Shown here piece by piece: positions 44,801 to 56,899 of a stretch of DNA of 64,000 nt (positions within the stretch are counted from its first letter, which is position 1; each line of letters opens with the position of its first letter). The notes beneath the pieces are model-generated. The model searched no databases. It worked only from the letters and a program-made list of their open reading frames with translations, and had not been told where the DNA came from. Made by a program: the position numbers and the translations under genes. Origin of the DNA: Blattamonas nauphoetae (lineage: Eukaryota > Preaxostyla > Oxymonadida); contig JARBJD010000065.1 of assembly GCA_033064195.1 (NCBI GenBank), positions 124,001-188,000 of the forward strand. The letters run 5' to 3'.

Positions 44801-47604
44801 ACTGTCTCTGTCTCGTTTTTCAGCATCCGTTCCTTCTCTCCAAGAACATCCACGCCAGTTGGAGTTTTCTTGCTTGGTTTGGAGAAGAAATTAAGGACCG
44901 TCAAAAATGTGAGATGATCCTCTTCACTCAGGAAGAAGGCCTGACGATTCTGTCCTTCACCAGAGACCACAATACCTCGCTGTGGGTGACGGTGAGGTGG
45001 AGTCACTTCATTCCAAGATGTGTTCCGTGTGTAGCGTTGTGCAGCATGTGGATTGACAGGGACAGCAGAAACAATGGTCTGAGGTGAGAAGACTTCCGAG
45101 GTGATGAAACTGTACCTCTCGAAGCCTCTCAGCTGTCGGCCAAGAATGCCCCATGACACACCCCCCAACTTCTTCCGCTGGATCATGACTCCCGTCCGCA
45201 ACCCTCTCTCGATCTTCTCGCGCGGTCCTTCTTCGTCAAAAGCTCCCGTTGCTCTCAATTCTTCTTCCATTTTGGCTTCTGTTTGTGAGACGATATGTGT
45301 CTGGGTCACCACACCATACTGTCTCATGTGTTCGATGATTTTTGTTGTCCGTGTGGCGTTCCAGAGTGTCTCCACCATCTCGTTCGATCGGATGATGGGT
45401 GCAAGATAAGTTGGGCTCTTCGATCTGAGTTCCATAAACCCATTTGAGAGAAGAAGTCGGTACAAATCGAATTCTTGCTCAATGTAAGTCTGAACAAGAT
45501 TGACAATATCATCGCATGGGCCAAGGATTCCGTTGAAGAGAGCACACGGAAGAGGAATGTTGGTGTGTTGGATGGTTTTGACGATCGACTGTTTTTCATT
45601 GTCGACAGTTTGGTTTTTTCCAAGGATGATGTCGTTCCATTCCTGGGCGGGGAAGAGTCCTGCCTTTTGGAGTGTTTTCTTGACGGTTGCTGGAGATACC
45701 GATTCGCCTTGTCGAGCGATTGATTCGATTATTTGGCAAGCTTCAGTTGATGTTCTGGCGAGACAGTGCCATATGTACCAATTTTGGACTTGTTCTTCGT
45801 CTGAGGGAGATGTTGATTGAGATTTGGATTCTTCCGACGTTTTCTGGCCAGTAGGATGGATTACAGGGACAACTGCAAAGCGAACGAAGGCTTTTTGAGC
45901 GAGGAGTTCATTGATCTGAAGAATTGCACTAACACCTTCGCGTGACGTAATATCGACCCAAACAGAGAGAACAAGAGCATTCCTTCGTAAGTGTGGGATA
46001 CCACCCTTCTGGGCCATGAGTGCCTTTCGTGGGTCCTTCGGCCAATCTTTAAATTCTTTCTGAGTTTCAATGTTGTTAAGATAGAAACTGAGTGACGGAA
46101 CACGACAGGCAATCCTGATAGTATCCATTGAATATGCGTATGTTCCCCCAAAAACTTGTGGGAACGGCCGGGATGAGACTAAGGCTGGCATCAATCCGGC
46201 CGATGAGATCGAGATAGCTGCTTCAGACGGAAGTCCATAGCTCAAGAGTCGCTTGATCTGAATGGATTCTTGTCTGAGGACAGAGATAATTGAGGGAAGA
46301 GGAGAATCAGGATCGATTTTGCGTCCGTTGCACAGAAGAAGGCTGTGATCGCTCGTAAACATATCAATGTTGTATGAAATATCTTCTTTGATGGTTTTAG
46401 ATGTTCTTGTCTTTAATAACTGAGGAAGATGGATCGGAAAATCGGAAATAGTGGCTGTCAGGGCATTCAGTGGTGTTGATGACTTGTTGATGATATATGA
46501 AACTAAGTGTCCTGCCGTATTAGTAACAAATGATAAAGGCTGTTTTCTTGCATCAGTCAAAGTTTTGGACGCAAGGTTCATATATAGCTTCAAAGCCGAT
46601 GAATTTGATTCGTCCCCGATTAGTTCAGGGTGAGCCAATGACATCTGTGTGATGTTAATGCCAAGAATGGAAGAGGAAAAGGGATATAAGTTGAAGTTTG
46701 AAGGAAAAGATTCTTTGTATATTCCTGATGGAGAACTGATGGTGTCTTTTCCGCGATTGAAATGGAGACTAACTCCAAATCCGCCGAACAGAATTTTATT
46801 AGACTTTTCTGGAGATCCTAACTCATCAGTATCAACAGCCTGGTTATGACGAATAACCAGGGTAAAATCGCCCTGTTCCGTTTGAAATTGCTCGAATTGA
46901 CCAATGAAGGTCAAACTTTCTTTCGACATATCGGCATATATGATAACTATTGGTGGGTTGGTCTGCTTTGTTTGAGAATATCTAACGTGTTCTGAGATGT
47001 ATATGTCCTGAGTCGATGCTGGAGTGGATTTTGGATTCTGTTCGTTTTTTTTGGTTTTGGCGGATATGAGGGATTTCAAGTCTTGAAAATTGTCAGAAAT
47101 GACTATATTATCAGAAAAAAACGTGTTCGCTGAGGTTACACCATCCAATATAGCCTCAGTAGAATTCTCCAAAATCCCATCCGACTTGGAGAAAACGATG
47201 GTTCCAAAAAAAGGTGGAACAGGGGGTAATGTCGGCAAATTTTGCCTTTTTGTGACTTTATTCCATGTTTCAGCGCCTTGTACGGCATGAGATCGGATGA
47301 GGGGCAGATAGGTATGGAGTTTCCGTGAGACGTGAGCTTGTTCAATGAATGACTGGCCAAAGCGATATTTCTCAGAAATTATCGTAATAAATTCCTTTAT
47401 TGATGAGCTAGGACCACTAGCTTTGAGATATCTGTTCAGCTCAGAGAAAAATCCCCAAGAAAGTTCTTGAGAATGTGAGGAGCAGAATTCACAAAATTCT
47501 GCAAAATCGTTAGCAGGGGCTACATTTGATGTGAGGTCCACTGAAACGCGTTGGCGATCAGTTGTAGTCGCTGAAACAGCACAGAACACGAAAAAGAGAG
47601 ACAT
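41855..47604 (-). CDS. UGGT: UDP-glucose:glycoprotein glucosyltransferase-like, probably inactive
   Basis: Exons 47604-42403, 42352-42014 and 41983-41855 (introns 50 and 30 bp) give 1,889 residues, somewhat longer than the usual 1,500-1,650. The N-terminus is a short signal peptide (MSLFFVFCAVSATTT). The long middle fits the thioredoxin-like sensor domains. The C-terminal GT24 domain is recognisable: KLFILSAQ, IYTDVVLPTSLHEIIV, CVERPEMHRYQDF, then REWSWSRVWCKDDGRKGA and DEVCPDKQRSKLD. The protein ends KEREEL, an REEL retention signal as in animal UGGT1. Active enzymes re-glucosylate misfolded glycoproteins in the ER. Here the DAD metal motif aligns with PNG (residues 1685-1687) and the NLDQD region reads FNIIN, so transfer activity is doubtful and a sensor or scaffold role is inferred. 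Confidence 0.85.
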
Positions 47605-47725
47605 GAATTCGATCCAATACCACAGACAAGTTGAGTAAAATCTGGTTCATCAAAACGGAACAGTTTCAAATATAAATCGATGAAGAATGTGAGATGAAAT
47701 GAATGAATTTAAATAAGTGCAAGCT

Positions 47726-50700
47726 TTAGGGTTTCTTCAAAGACGGAAGTTCCCAGCCAATCTTTTGCGAATAATGCAATGCACTCTCAGCAAAAGGTTC
47801 TGACAATAAAAGGAATGTGCTTGGGAGGGAAGTCGACGAGGTAGAAATCCATTCTAACATATTCAAAATCATGAATTGTGCATTTGCTCCAACAAATGTC
47901 AGTTTCTCTTCCTCTTTCCGCTGATCCTCTGCAGAGTCGTCAATGTGTGGGAATTTCCCTTCTGATAGTTCTTTGGTGAGTTTCCATACATTCTCTGTCC
48001 TCTCTTCCAAATCTGGTGTCCTTTCAGTTTTGAGAGCAAGTTCGATGCCACAGCCTCGCTCGACAAAAGCAGTGCACCCTTCCACAACTTTTTTATGGTT
48101 CCACCCAATTCCGGCAATAATGAGACTTGTGGAGAGGATAGCAGCTTTTGTGAAGCCGTTTAATTCTTCGAAGATACGAATGGTGTTCATTGTTGTGGAA
48201 AGATCTCGTTTTTGGAGGAGGGAGACAATCAAAGCATCGACGCCGTTCAGTGCGACTCCAATCTCGTGGATGGTGTGGAGTGAGAATTCATCGTAAAACG
48301 GGTCGTTTTCAGGGATTTTGAGGGATGAATGTGTTGGAATGAGACTGGAAGGGGAGATACAAGTGAGAGGGGAGAGGAGATGGTGCTGTGAGAGGAAGGA
48401 TGAGAGGGCAGCGAAGAAGCTGGCCCATTTCGACGGAGCAACCATTCGAATGGCCGAAACAATCGCTGCATCCCAATCGTCATATGAACATAGGAATGAA
48501 AATAGTGCTTGCGGTGTGGCTTGTTTCCTGACGACGACTCCAGCGGATTGGGAAGGGTGGAGTTGCTCGGTTCGGGTATGTTCAGTGCTCACACCAACCC
48601 TGATCCCGCTGAAGGCGTTTGATGCGATGGAGTTTAGTGAGTTGTGAGGGCTGCTGGTGGTTGGAGATCTTGTGGGTGATGGGAGGGGGATGTCGGTTGG
48701 ACTCACTCGGATGGCCTTGCGGTTGAGATACTGTGTCAGGCGAACAATCAGTCTCTCTCTGATTTCAAGGTGGTCAATTCCTGATTCTGCGGAAAGTTCT
48801 GAACAGTGATCGGTTGCGTTTTCCAGTCGTTTGGGGAGACTCTCTTTGCCATCTTCATCTTGTCCAAAAAGCAGGAGCGACTCAGTCATCAAATCAGACA
48901 AGACTTTCTTCCAAACAACAAGGCGAGATCGGACTGAGAGATGCCCTTTCATTGATTCTTCCTGTTCGACAGATGACGCGCAATCAAAACCAATGAGTTC
49001 TCCAGACTCGTTGATGCCTCCGATGCCAAATGTCCCACGACCAGACACAAGGGATTCGGTCACCCCATTCAGAAGACATCGGGTTCCTCCTTCGTCAGTT
49101 CTGAAGAGAGCGCCAGTAGCACCTGGCTCGATGACCCAGATCCATCTGCGGTGAGCAACGACCGTCGAGGAAAAGTGGGAGAGAAGGAACTCTTTCTGGA
49201 TGAGAGCGTCGAAGAGAGAGACTGAGCCATCCACCCGACAGATAACAAAAAGGTGCGGATGGAGGGAATACTCTGTCACCAGTGAGTGTGTGACTGGTTG
49301 GGGTGGTTGGCCGGATTTTTGAGGAGTTTGAACGTCCTGCTGAAGTCGTTTGGTGGGAGTGTAGCTTGGATCGAGTGGGATGGTTTTTACAATCGGGATA
49401 TGGCAATGGCTTCGGGCTGCTCGTTCCAATTGAGTCAGACGCTGCCCCTCTGAATCTTCAGTCGTGGTGGAGATTGATGACTTCACTGGACTTGGGACGA
49501 ACTGGGCTTGTTGTGATGAGGCGAGGAGCCGATTCAGGTCTTGTTTGTGGAGGTCTTTCTTGGAATCCCATTCGCCCAGCACACAGTCGCGGAACTTGTT
49601 GGGGTTTGGAAGGGTTGGGTTGTGGAACATGCTGTGGAGGGAGTATCCAAAGAACTCGTTGGTGTGCGGATTGTGTTGGTTTCGCAGTTCATACGTCTGC
49701 GTCAGACCGCTTTCTGATCGGAGGACAAAATGGATGCCATCTGAACAAGCATCGATTGACGATACAGCTTGCGGGAGAGGAACTTTGACGGTTTCGACTT
49801 CTTTTGTGAACTGGACACATTCAGGAACGGTGGCAAGTTTGGATTGGGAAGATTGATCAACGAGGAATTGTTGAAAACTCTGGAAGACGATGGCAGTGCA
49901 GAAGAGGCGGAGGAACCACTGCCCTTCCAACTCCGACACAACCACGAAAGAGTTCTCATTCAGAAAAGTGGCGATGGAGATCTTCTCCTCCTTCATGTAT
50001 GTGAAGGTCATCCACTGAGAGAGGTCTGAAGAGACCCCGTGTGGGAAGAGCTTGTTTGTGTGTGGAGGAGGTGTGGAAGGCGGTCGAGCAATGAGAAGGA
50101 GACCAACTCCTTTTCGTCCACACACAACGACCGCTGAGCAGAGTGGAGATTGGGCGACAAGACGAGGAAGCGAGAACTGAGAAATGGGTTGTGGGTAAGA
50201 GAATGACCTGATGTTGGAGTTGGGATAGGGAATGTCGAGTGGGAGGTTGGTTTCTTGATGGTTTTGAATGGCAAGTTGAGAGGTATCGTTCTCTTGCGCT
50301 TTTTCGAGGGCTTTGATGGTGTCGATGGTGTAATAGTGGCCTGATGGATTAAGAGAGTAGTTCAAGCGAAGGAGAGACGTTGGGGAATACAGAATGTATG
50401 AAGGGACAGCTGTGGATGGGGTTTGAGACAGAGACAGACACTGTTGTTTGTAGAAGAATGGTTTGGTGAGTGTGTATGTGATGAACAGGGAGAGAGAAAG
50501 AGGCGAATAACAAAGAGAATGGATAGGGACAGGGGATGTCGATGGAGATGAAGTGGGCTCTTCGGTGTTGGGTGGGAGGGGAGAATGAAGATTGAAGAAA
50601 CACGATGTCCCATCAGAATCCCATCCGTTAATAGTTCCGTTTTCTGTCATGGCCAGAACAACAACATTTGACGGATTCACAGCCACTGTGGTTCGAGATT

Positions 50701-52132
50701 TTTGGGATGGAAGAATGTAGTAGAGGTTGGCTGTATCTGCTGATCCCAGCATATTTTGGAGTGATGGTGTTTCAACCTTGGAATCTGAAGCTGTTTGTGG
50801 GAGTGGAATATTTGGTTCGGCTAAAAGAGGTATGGGAGGATCAATTTTTATGGCTGATGTTTTGGATGATCGATTTGCGAAGAGAAGGGTGGTGATGGGT
50901 GAGAGGACCTTCTGTGGAGAGGCCTCGGCATCTAACTGCTGTGTAGTGATTGAACAGAGATGCCAAGGAAGGGTTATGTAGAGGGATTGATGTGTGAGGA
51001 CCTGATAGAAAGGAAGGAGTTGGTGGAGGATGATGGTTTCGGGATGCTCGCTGTTCGGGACAATCGGTGGATATTGTGTTTGATCATCCATGTCACCAAA
51101 CCATAGCACAAATCGCATCCATTCAGGCACATGGAACTGTTCGAGGCAACCGCAATGAGTTCCCACTACGATTCTGTTGAGGGAATGACAGAAAGCAACA
51201 GAAGTGTGTCGTTGAATCCAATGAAGAGTGTTCTCCTTAAGGTCAGTATCTGGTGTCATAGTTGAGATATGTTTCATCTCGACGGAGGTGCATAGAGGGA
51301 TGGCGATGCATTTCAGTTTTTTAATCCGGAGCTCTGTTTCAACCGTACCTCCAGTGTTATTGTCAAAAGCATCAAGTGGAAGCAAGAAAATTCTTTGGTA
51401 TTGTGTTAGGACAGCAAGTGTATTCATGATTGAAGAAGCAGAAATCGATTGGAGACCTTGGAGATTATTGCTCGCTCCTGACTGATGAAGACAGAAGGTA
51501 ATGTCATATGACCGGTATATTGTCTTGCTGCCCCATGGAATAAAATCAATGACATTGTTTGTGGGGCGACTAACAAGGATCCCATTCGAAGAAGTGGTCA
51601 AAGAATTTGCGGGTTCAGTTTTGATAGTTCCTGCGTGTTGAATCCCATAATGTTCGTAGCGTTGTTTGAAGAATGCAGATGTAAGTGGTTGAGCTTTATT
51701 TGATGGGGCTAAAGTTTATGTGTTGAGATTAAATGATTGATCATGAAAATTGATGAAAAGATACGTGGTGCAACAGAAACGAGGATTTCATATTGATCAA
51801 TGTAGCCTTTGTTTGTCTAAGAATGATAGAAGAAGATGAAGAGAGTTGGAATGAGGATATCACTTTAGTACAGAGATAGGAAGTCAAACAAGTGCGGCCA
51901 TCATGGTTGAGTCCGTATTCCAAGTTATGGTGATATATTCTCCAAGATCTTCAAGATCTTTGTGATCTCTTTTCAATGTCCCCTGTAAGAATGTTGATTT
52001 TCCTGCATTCCAAAGAGAAATGGATGATGGAGTGAGAACTGCTAAGATTGTTCCATTTGGGGAAGGGAGTGTTTTGAGAATTGGCTCATCGAGTGGAGAG
52101 GCGTATGATGAGAATGAACCAATGGGAAACAT
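47726..52132 (-). CDS. RIC1-like Rab GEF subunit
   Basis: Exons 52132-51890, 51816-51765 and 51708-47726 join in phase to 1,425 residues. The N-terminus resembles RIC1: a Pro-Leu start, AVLTPSSISLWNAGKS, then TWNTDSTMMAALTNKGYIDQ, matching the RIC1 pattern WRPDST-M-AV-T-GYI. Beta-propeller-like strands follow (VAVNPSNVVVLAMTENGTI). The C-terminal half is helical with LIVSLLQKRDLSTTMNTI, where RIC1 has its conserved helical domain. RIC1 with RGP1 activates Rab6/Ypt6 on the Golgi. A large Ser/Pro-rich region sits between the parts. It ends in TAA. Only 121 bp separate it from UGGT upstream of that gene's start. A different WD40 trafficking protein is the alternative. Confidence 0.65.
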
Positions 52133-52325
52133 AACGAATCTCTTTGTAGCTCGCTCAAAAACCTCGGTCCAGAATTAAAGAAAAAAGAATGGTGAGAAAT
52201 GAGTCTTGATGAAATGATTCGTAACTTTATCATGAATTCAGAGCACAAAAAGAGTGAATCTTTAATAAAATATAGAGGAAACAATTGTTCTTTGCATGTT
52301 GAGAAATGTGTTGTGGTGCGATCAA
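52133..52325. promoter_or_regulatory. Divergent promoter region between RIC1-like and PhLP genes
   Basis: The two genes start 193 bp apart and face away from each other, so both promoters must lie here or overlap the coding ends. No consensus box was identified. Confidence 0.45.
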
Positions 52326-53352
52326 ATGACAGACCTCCCATACATCGATCTCACATCAAACGTCCGTTCAGATGGTGTTACAACAACTGAATTCCATGAT
52401 CAAATTGTAAAGCGTGGAATTATCGAAGATGGTCAGCACTAATTCATTCGTCGATTTATTTCTCTGCAAATGTGATATCTCAGATACTCCTCTCCCTCCC
52501 GAATCAAACATTGATCCTTCTGTGGAATATTTCAAACCAATGGGTGATAAGGATACTAAATCACGGCAGGAAATGGAAGATGATGAGGACGATGAAAGAC
52601 GATTTCTCGAACGATACAGGTTTCCTATCTCAACTTCTCACACTTTCTGCGAATTTTGTATCTGATATCATACTTTTAACTTTTAGAGAACAACGTAAAC
52701 AACAACTTAAGGAGGAAAAAGCACGCTTCAAGTTTGGTCGCTTGTTCATGATTACAGAGCCTGATTACGTTGGTGAGGTTTCTGAAGCGAGTGTGACAGA
52801 TGATGTTGTTGTGTTACTCACATGTGATGGGTCTGTACTTTTTGTTCTCAAACCCACAGAAACCGTGATTGTGAGAAACTTGAAACGATATTCAACCAAA
52901 TGGCTCCAATTCATGGTCACATTAAATTTGTCCGAATAAAAGCACAGCATGCTATTCATGATTATCCTGATCAGAACTGCCCCACTGTCCTTGTCTATCG
53001 CAATAAAACGATTATCAAAACATGGGTTACAGCAGCCCCATTCGGAGGACGAGTGATGTCGAAGAAAACCGTTGAACTGGAACTCATGAAGATTGGTGTA
53101 TTAACATCGGCTGATCTCCTTGGCGTTGATGATGATGAGGACGTTGAGATGGACATCCATCAAAAGAAAGGCGGTGGAATGAGTGTTTCGTTGACTGCCA
53201 AAAAGGGAAAGGGATACAGCGAGAATTATGACTCTAATTCAGATGATGAAAGTGATTCAGACAGTCGGACACGTCGGAATCACACTGGTGGAAGGGCTGA
53301 CTTTGGGCGTCAAGGATCTGGTTGGAACGAGGTGAGATTTGATTTTAAGTGA
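52326..53352 (+). CDS. Phosducin-like protein (PhLP2/3 group)
   Basis: Exons 52326-52431, 52484-52619, 52687-52830 and 52860-53352 join in phase to 292 residues. The N-terminus reads MTDLPYIDLTSNVRSDG, TTEFHDQIVKRGIIE, then DTPLPPESN, followed by an acidic EDDEDDERRFLERYREQRK, as in PDCL2/PDCL3. The thioredoxin-like domain shows FGRLFMITEPDYVGEVSEAS, KFVRIKAQHAIHDYPDQNCP and TVLVYRNKTIIKTWV. No redox Cys pair is present, as expected for the family. These proteins assist the CCT chaperonin in folding actin, tubulin and related proteins. The C-terminus adds a Gly/Ser/Asp-rich tail. Introns are 52, 67 and 29 bp. Confidence 0.9.
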
Positions 53353-53551
53353 AGTTCTGTTTCTTCATTCTGTTATTCGTTCATTCGGTCACTTCTTTCT
53401 CCTTTTTCTCGATGATTGTGGACGTATAAAACGGAAAAACTGGCAAAATGATGATCGTTGGAAAAAGGAGATAAAAACAAGAAATAGGAATAAAAGAGTG
53501 AATTAAAACAAAAAACAAGAGTGAAATGATGACATTGCAAGGGGTACTAGT

Positions 53552-56500
53552 TCAGTAATTGAGGATAGACGAAAGGGTATCGTGAACCGATGTGAGGAGT
53601 GTTCTGATGTCTTTATTTGTGCTGAAATCCGGTTGAATGGCCTCAATGGTTGCATAAGTATCAGCCAATTCATCGTGTATCGTATTATGGAGCTCCCTGA
53701 GAATGAAATGTGAAGAATAGATGAGTCAGAGAGAGAATGAGCAAACTGTTCTTCATCATCGTTTGATTCATCTTTTTTGAGCTTGTTCTCGAATGTCTCC
53801 AACAGACTCTTCAGCATTTCTGCTCCAGTTGAAACCTCATTTGGGTTTGGACATCGCAAGAGAGTGTTGATGTTCGGGAGCAGGCGAGACATGTCTGAAA
53901 ATGAGATGATTCCACCAAAACCCGATTTCTTCGAAAGAAACACTTTGAAGAACGAGACGATGGCTGCATTGTCTTTGCAGAAGGAGTTTTCTGGCCTGTC
54001 TGACTTGAATTCCGGGTCATAATCCAGCACTCCGATGATCCCTTTCATTTTACTGCTTCGATAGACTGATACGAGAGACGTGACGTTCTCGTTTCGATGG
54101 CAGAGTGTGTCGTATACACTTTTATGTGACGAAGTGATTGAGTCAATGACGAACAAGTCATCCAGTCCACGCGTTCGGTCTCGTTCGAGTTCGGTCTGCC
54201 CTCGTTTGACTTGGTTGATGAGGCCCTTCACTCCAACACTTTCGATGTTGGGGACAAAGACAACTTCGGGCTGTTGTGGTTGTTCCTGTTCGGCTCGGTC
54301 GGCTCGTTTCGGTGCTGTTTGCGGGACTTTCTTTGGTTGGATGGGCGATGGATTGGGGGATTCTGGGCGTGCTTTCGGGAATTGGGGAGGAGGAAGATTT
54401 GAAAATTTGGGTTCCGATTTGACCCGTTGTGGTTTGACCTTTTTTTGAACTTTGGGCTCGCTTGGAGTTGGACCTTTGTCTCGAAGCTCGCCCTTTTTGG
54501 CCTCTTTCAGTTGGTTCTCCCACAGATTCTCCATCTGAGCGAGTGCGTTCTCTCTGCTTTCTCGTTTCTGGATTGTCGAGGAGAGTTGGGCTGGCTGGTC
54601 CGTTGATTGTTTGTCAAAGATTTTCATCAACTTCTTCTCAAACCGAATTTGGTTGAGAGGAGTGTCGAATGCGTTGGATGGGATCTTCACGTTGAGTTCC
54701 TGCGCCAGAGCGATAAGGTCCTGTTTCGTCATCGCTCGTTGGTTGAAGTCGATTGGTGAGAGGTCTGGTGTGTTGACAGGAATCAATTTCGGAGTCTCTT
54801 GTTGTGTTTGAGGAGACTGCGATGGTGCTGTTGCTGGTGCGTGTGATGGGACAGGTGAATTGGTCGGCTGAGAAAGTGATAAGCAATGAGGAACACACTG
54901 TGCCTTGTGATCTTGCTGTGGAGGGTGGTTTTTGCTCTTTCTTCTTCGGGAGGACGAATGCTCGTCTGGTCCCTTGAGGAATTGGGTCGGATTCTTCCGC
55001 AGGACTGGGAGTATCTCGCTCTCGAGGCTTTCCTTCCTTCTCGTCAGTCTTCGGATCGACCTTTTTGTCTGATTTTGGTGTGACCAGTTTGTCGTCGTTC
55101 TTCTCGTCATCGTCGTCTTCCCACTCTTTCGTGTATTCGATGTCATCGCTGTCATCCTCCTTGTTCACCTTCACGTTTAAAGCAGTATCTTCGAACTCAT
55201 CGGATGAACTCGTCGACTCGTTCTCCCCTTTCGGCTCTTCGCTCTTGTCGTTGTCTTCTTTTTCTTCGGTCTTGTCGTGATCCTCTTTTTCTTCGGATAG
55301 CTTTTTCTGTTCCTCCTTCATCTTCAATTTTCGTAATTCTTGCTCCAATTCAGCTTGATCGATTTGAACGTATGTTTGGTTCATGAATTTGACATTCAGT
55401 GTTCCATCATCGTCGCTTGACTCTTCGTAATCATCGTCTTCGTTGCCTGTCGACCAATCAGAATACTTTCCTTGGACTGAAATGCCAGATTTGTGTTTGT
55501 GTTCACTTTGAGAACTTTTCCAGGGTTCAATATGTTCATTTCCGACGGCAGAAAAGGTAAGGGTCGTATCTTTTGCAGAAACGGTGCAGATTTCTTCGTC
55601 GAAGACTTGGAATGCTCCAACCTTTCCTGAAGGAATATTGAGTCGATCCAAGGTCTTTCCGCCCATACCCCGACCATATGGATCTTCCCATGTGCAAAAC
55701 CTAATTGCATCTTCGGAGGAAATGCATAAGACTGCACCGTCATTCCCTGCAAATTGAAGTTGTCGAATCGTCTTCTCCTGTTTAATATCACACAACTGTT
55801 GGAAGTTTCTGAGATCATAAACCTTTGCAGTCCTGTCAGCACTTCCAGTAGCAAGAATTGTTTTTGTGGGATGAAGTGAGAGACATGTTGCTGGTCCTGA
55901 GTGAGGGAAAGAGGTGTGATTGAAAAAATCAGAATAAAACCGTTGTGTTGGAAGGTTTTTATTGATTTTTCTTGTTGTAGATCGATGAGTGAAACAGTAT
56001 TATCACCTCCAGCTGTGAATAAATACTTTCCATCTGGACTCATTGAAACATTGTTCACAACTCCATTATGAACTTTGTATGTGTGAAGACATTGTCTGGT
56101 TTGAATATCCCATATCTTTGCAGAGGTGTCATGACTTCCAGTACAGAGAAAGCGACCATCTGTAGAGAAGCTTACACATCCACAGGTCTGGTGGTGGCCT
56201 GCTGGGAATACTTTGACACCTAAAGGAAGAATATGAAGGAAGGCGTTGATATACTTTGTTGTTGCTCATCTTGAAAATCCCAGACACGTAGTCCACCTCC
56301 AAAGTTACCAGACGCGATGAGTCGATCATCTGGACCAAATGCAACGCAAGTGACACCAGATGCATGTCCTGACAATTTCTAAAGCGAAAAACGAATCATG
56401 ATAGGATAGAACATCTGAAAAGAATCATACGACGGTTGGTTTGCCTTTCTTCTGCATGCTCTTGAGAGTCCACACACATGTCTTTTTATCATCACCTCCA

Positions 56501-56821
56501 GAAGCAATTAAACCAGAAAGAGGGGAAAGTGCGACACAGAGGATCCCTCCAGGGTGAGCTTGGGCATCTACAACAGAAATTGCATGTCAAGAAATGAATC
56601 GATTGAGTCGGTGGATATAAAAATGTATCATGAGTCAATAAAGGCAGAATGAAGGTATAGGAATCAGACCTAATCGAGTGTTTGGTCCCCGCTGGCGAAT
56701 GGTCATATCCTCGCCGTCTGGAGTCGAAAAAAAGTGGCAAGGGTTGATCAATGTTGGTGAAAGCTGTAAGCTGTCTAAAACCAAAAAATGAATGAAATGC
56801 TATAAAAGACTGATGACACAT
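53552..56821 (-). CDS. KATNB1: Katanin p80 (KATNB1) homologue
   Basis: The first exon is only ATGT (56821-56818); a 43-bp intron then leads to SLQLSPTLINPC. WD40 repeats follow: GILCVALSPLSGLIASGGDD, KLSGHASGVTCVAFGPDD, RFLCTGSHDTSAKIWD, VNNVSMSPDGKYLFTAGGD, TKTILATGSADRTAKVYDL and DAIRFCTWEDPYG, matching the p80 order including the final CxxWEP-like strand. An acidic and basic disordered linker leads to the con80 helical domain (GFGGIISFSDMSRLLPNINT, ETFENKLKKDE), and the gene ends DTLSSILNY-TGA. p80 targets and regulates the p60 AAA ATPase that severs microtubules. Several introns of 36-60 bp are visible. It converges with the PhLP gene, 199 bp apart. Confidence 0.88.
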
Positions 56822-56899
56822 AATGATTCAATCAAACAAAGAGAAAATAAGAAAAATGAATGAAGAAAAGGACGAGAGAAGTCCATCATCCTAGATTGT

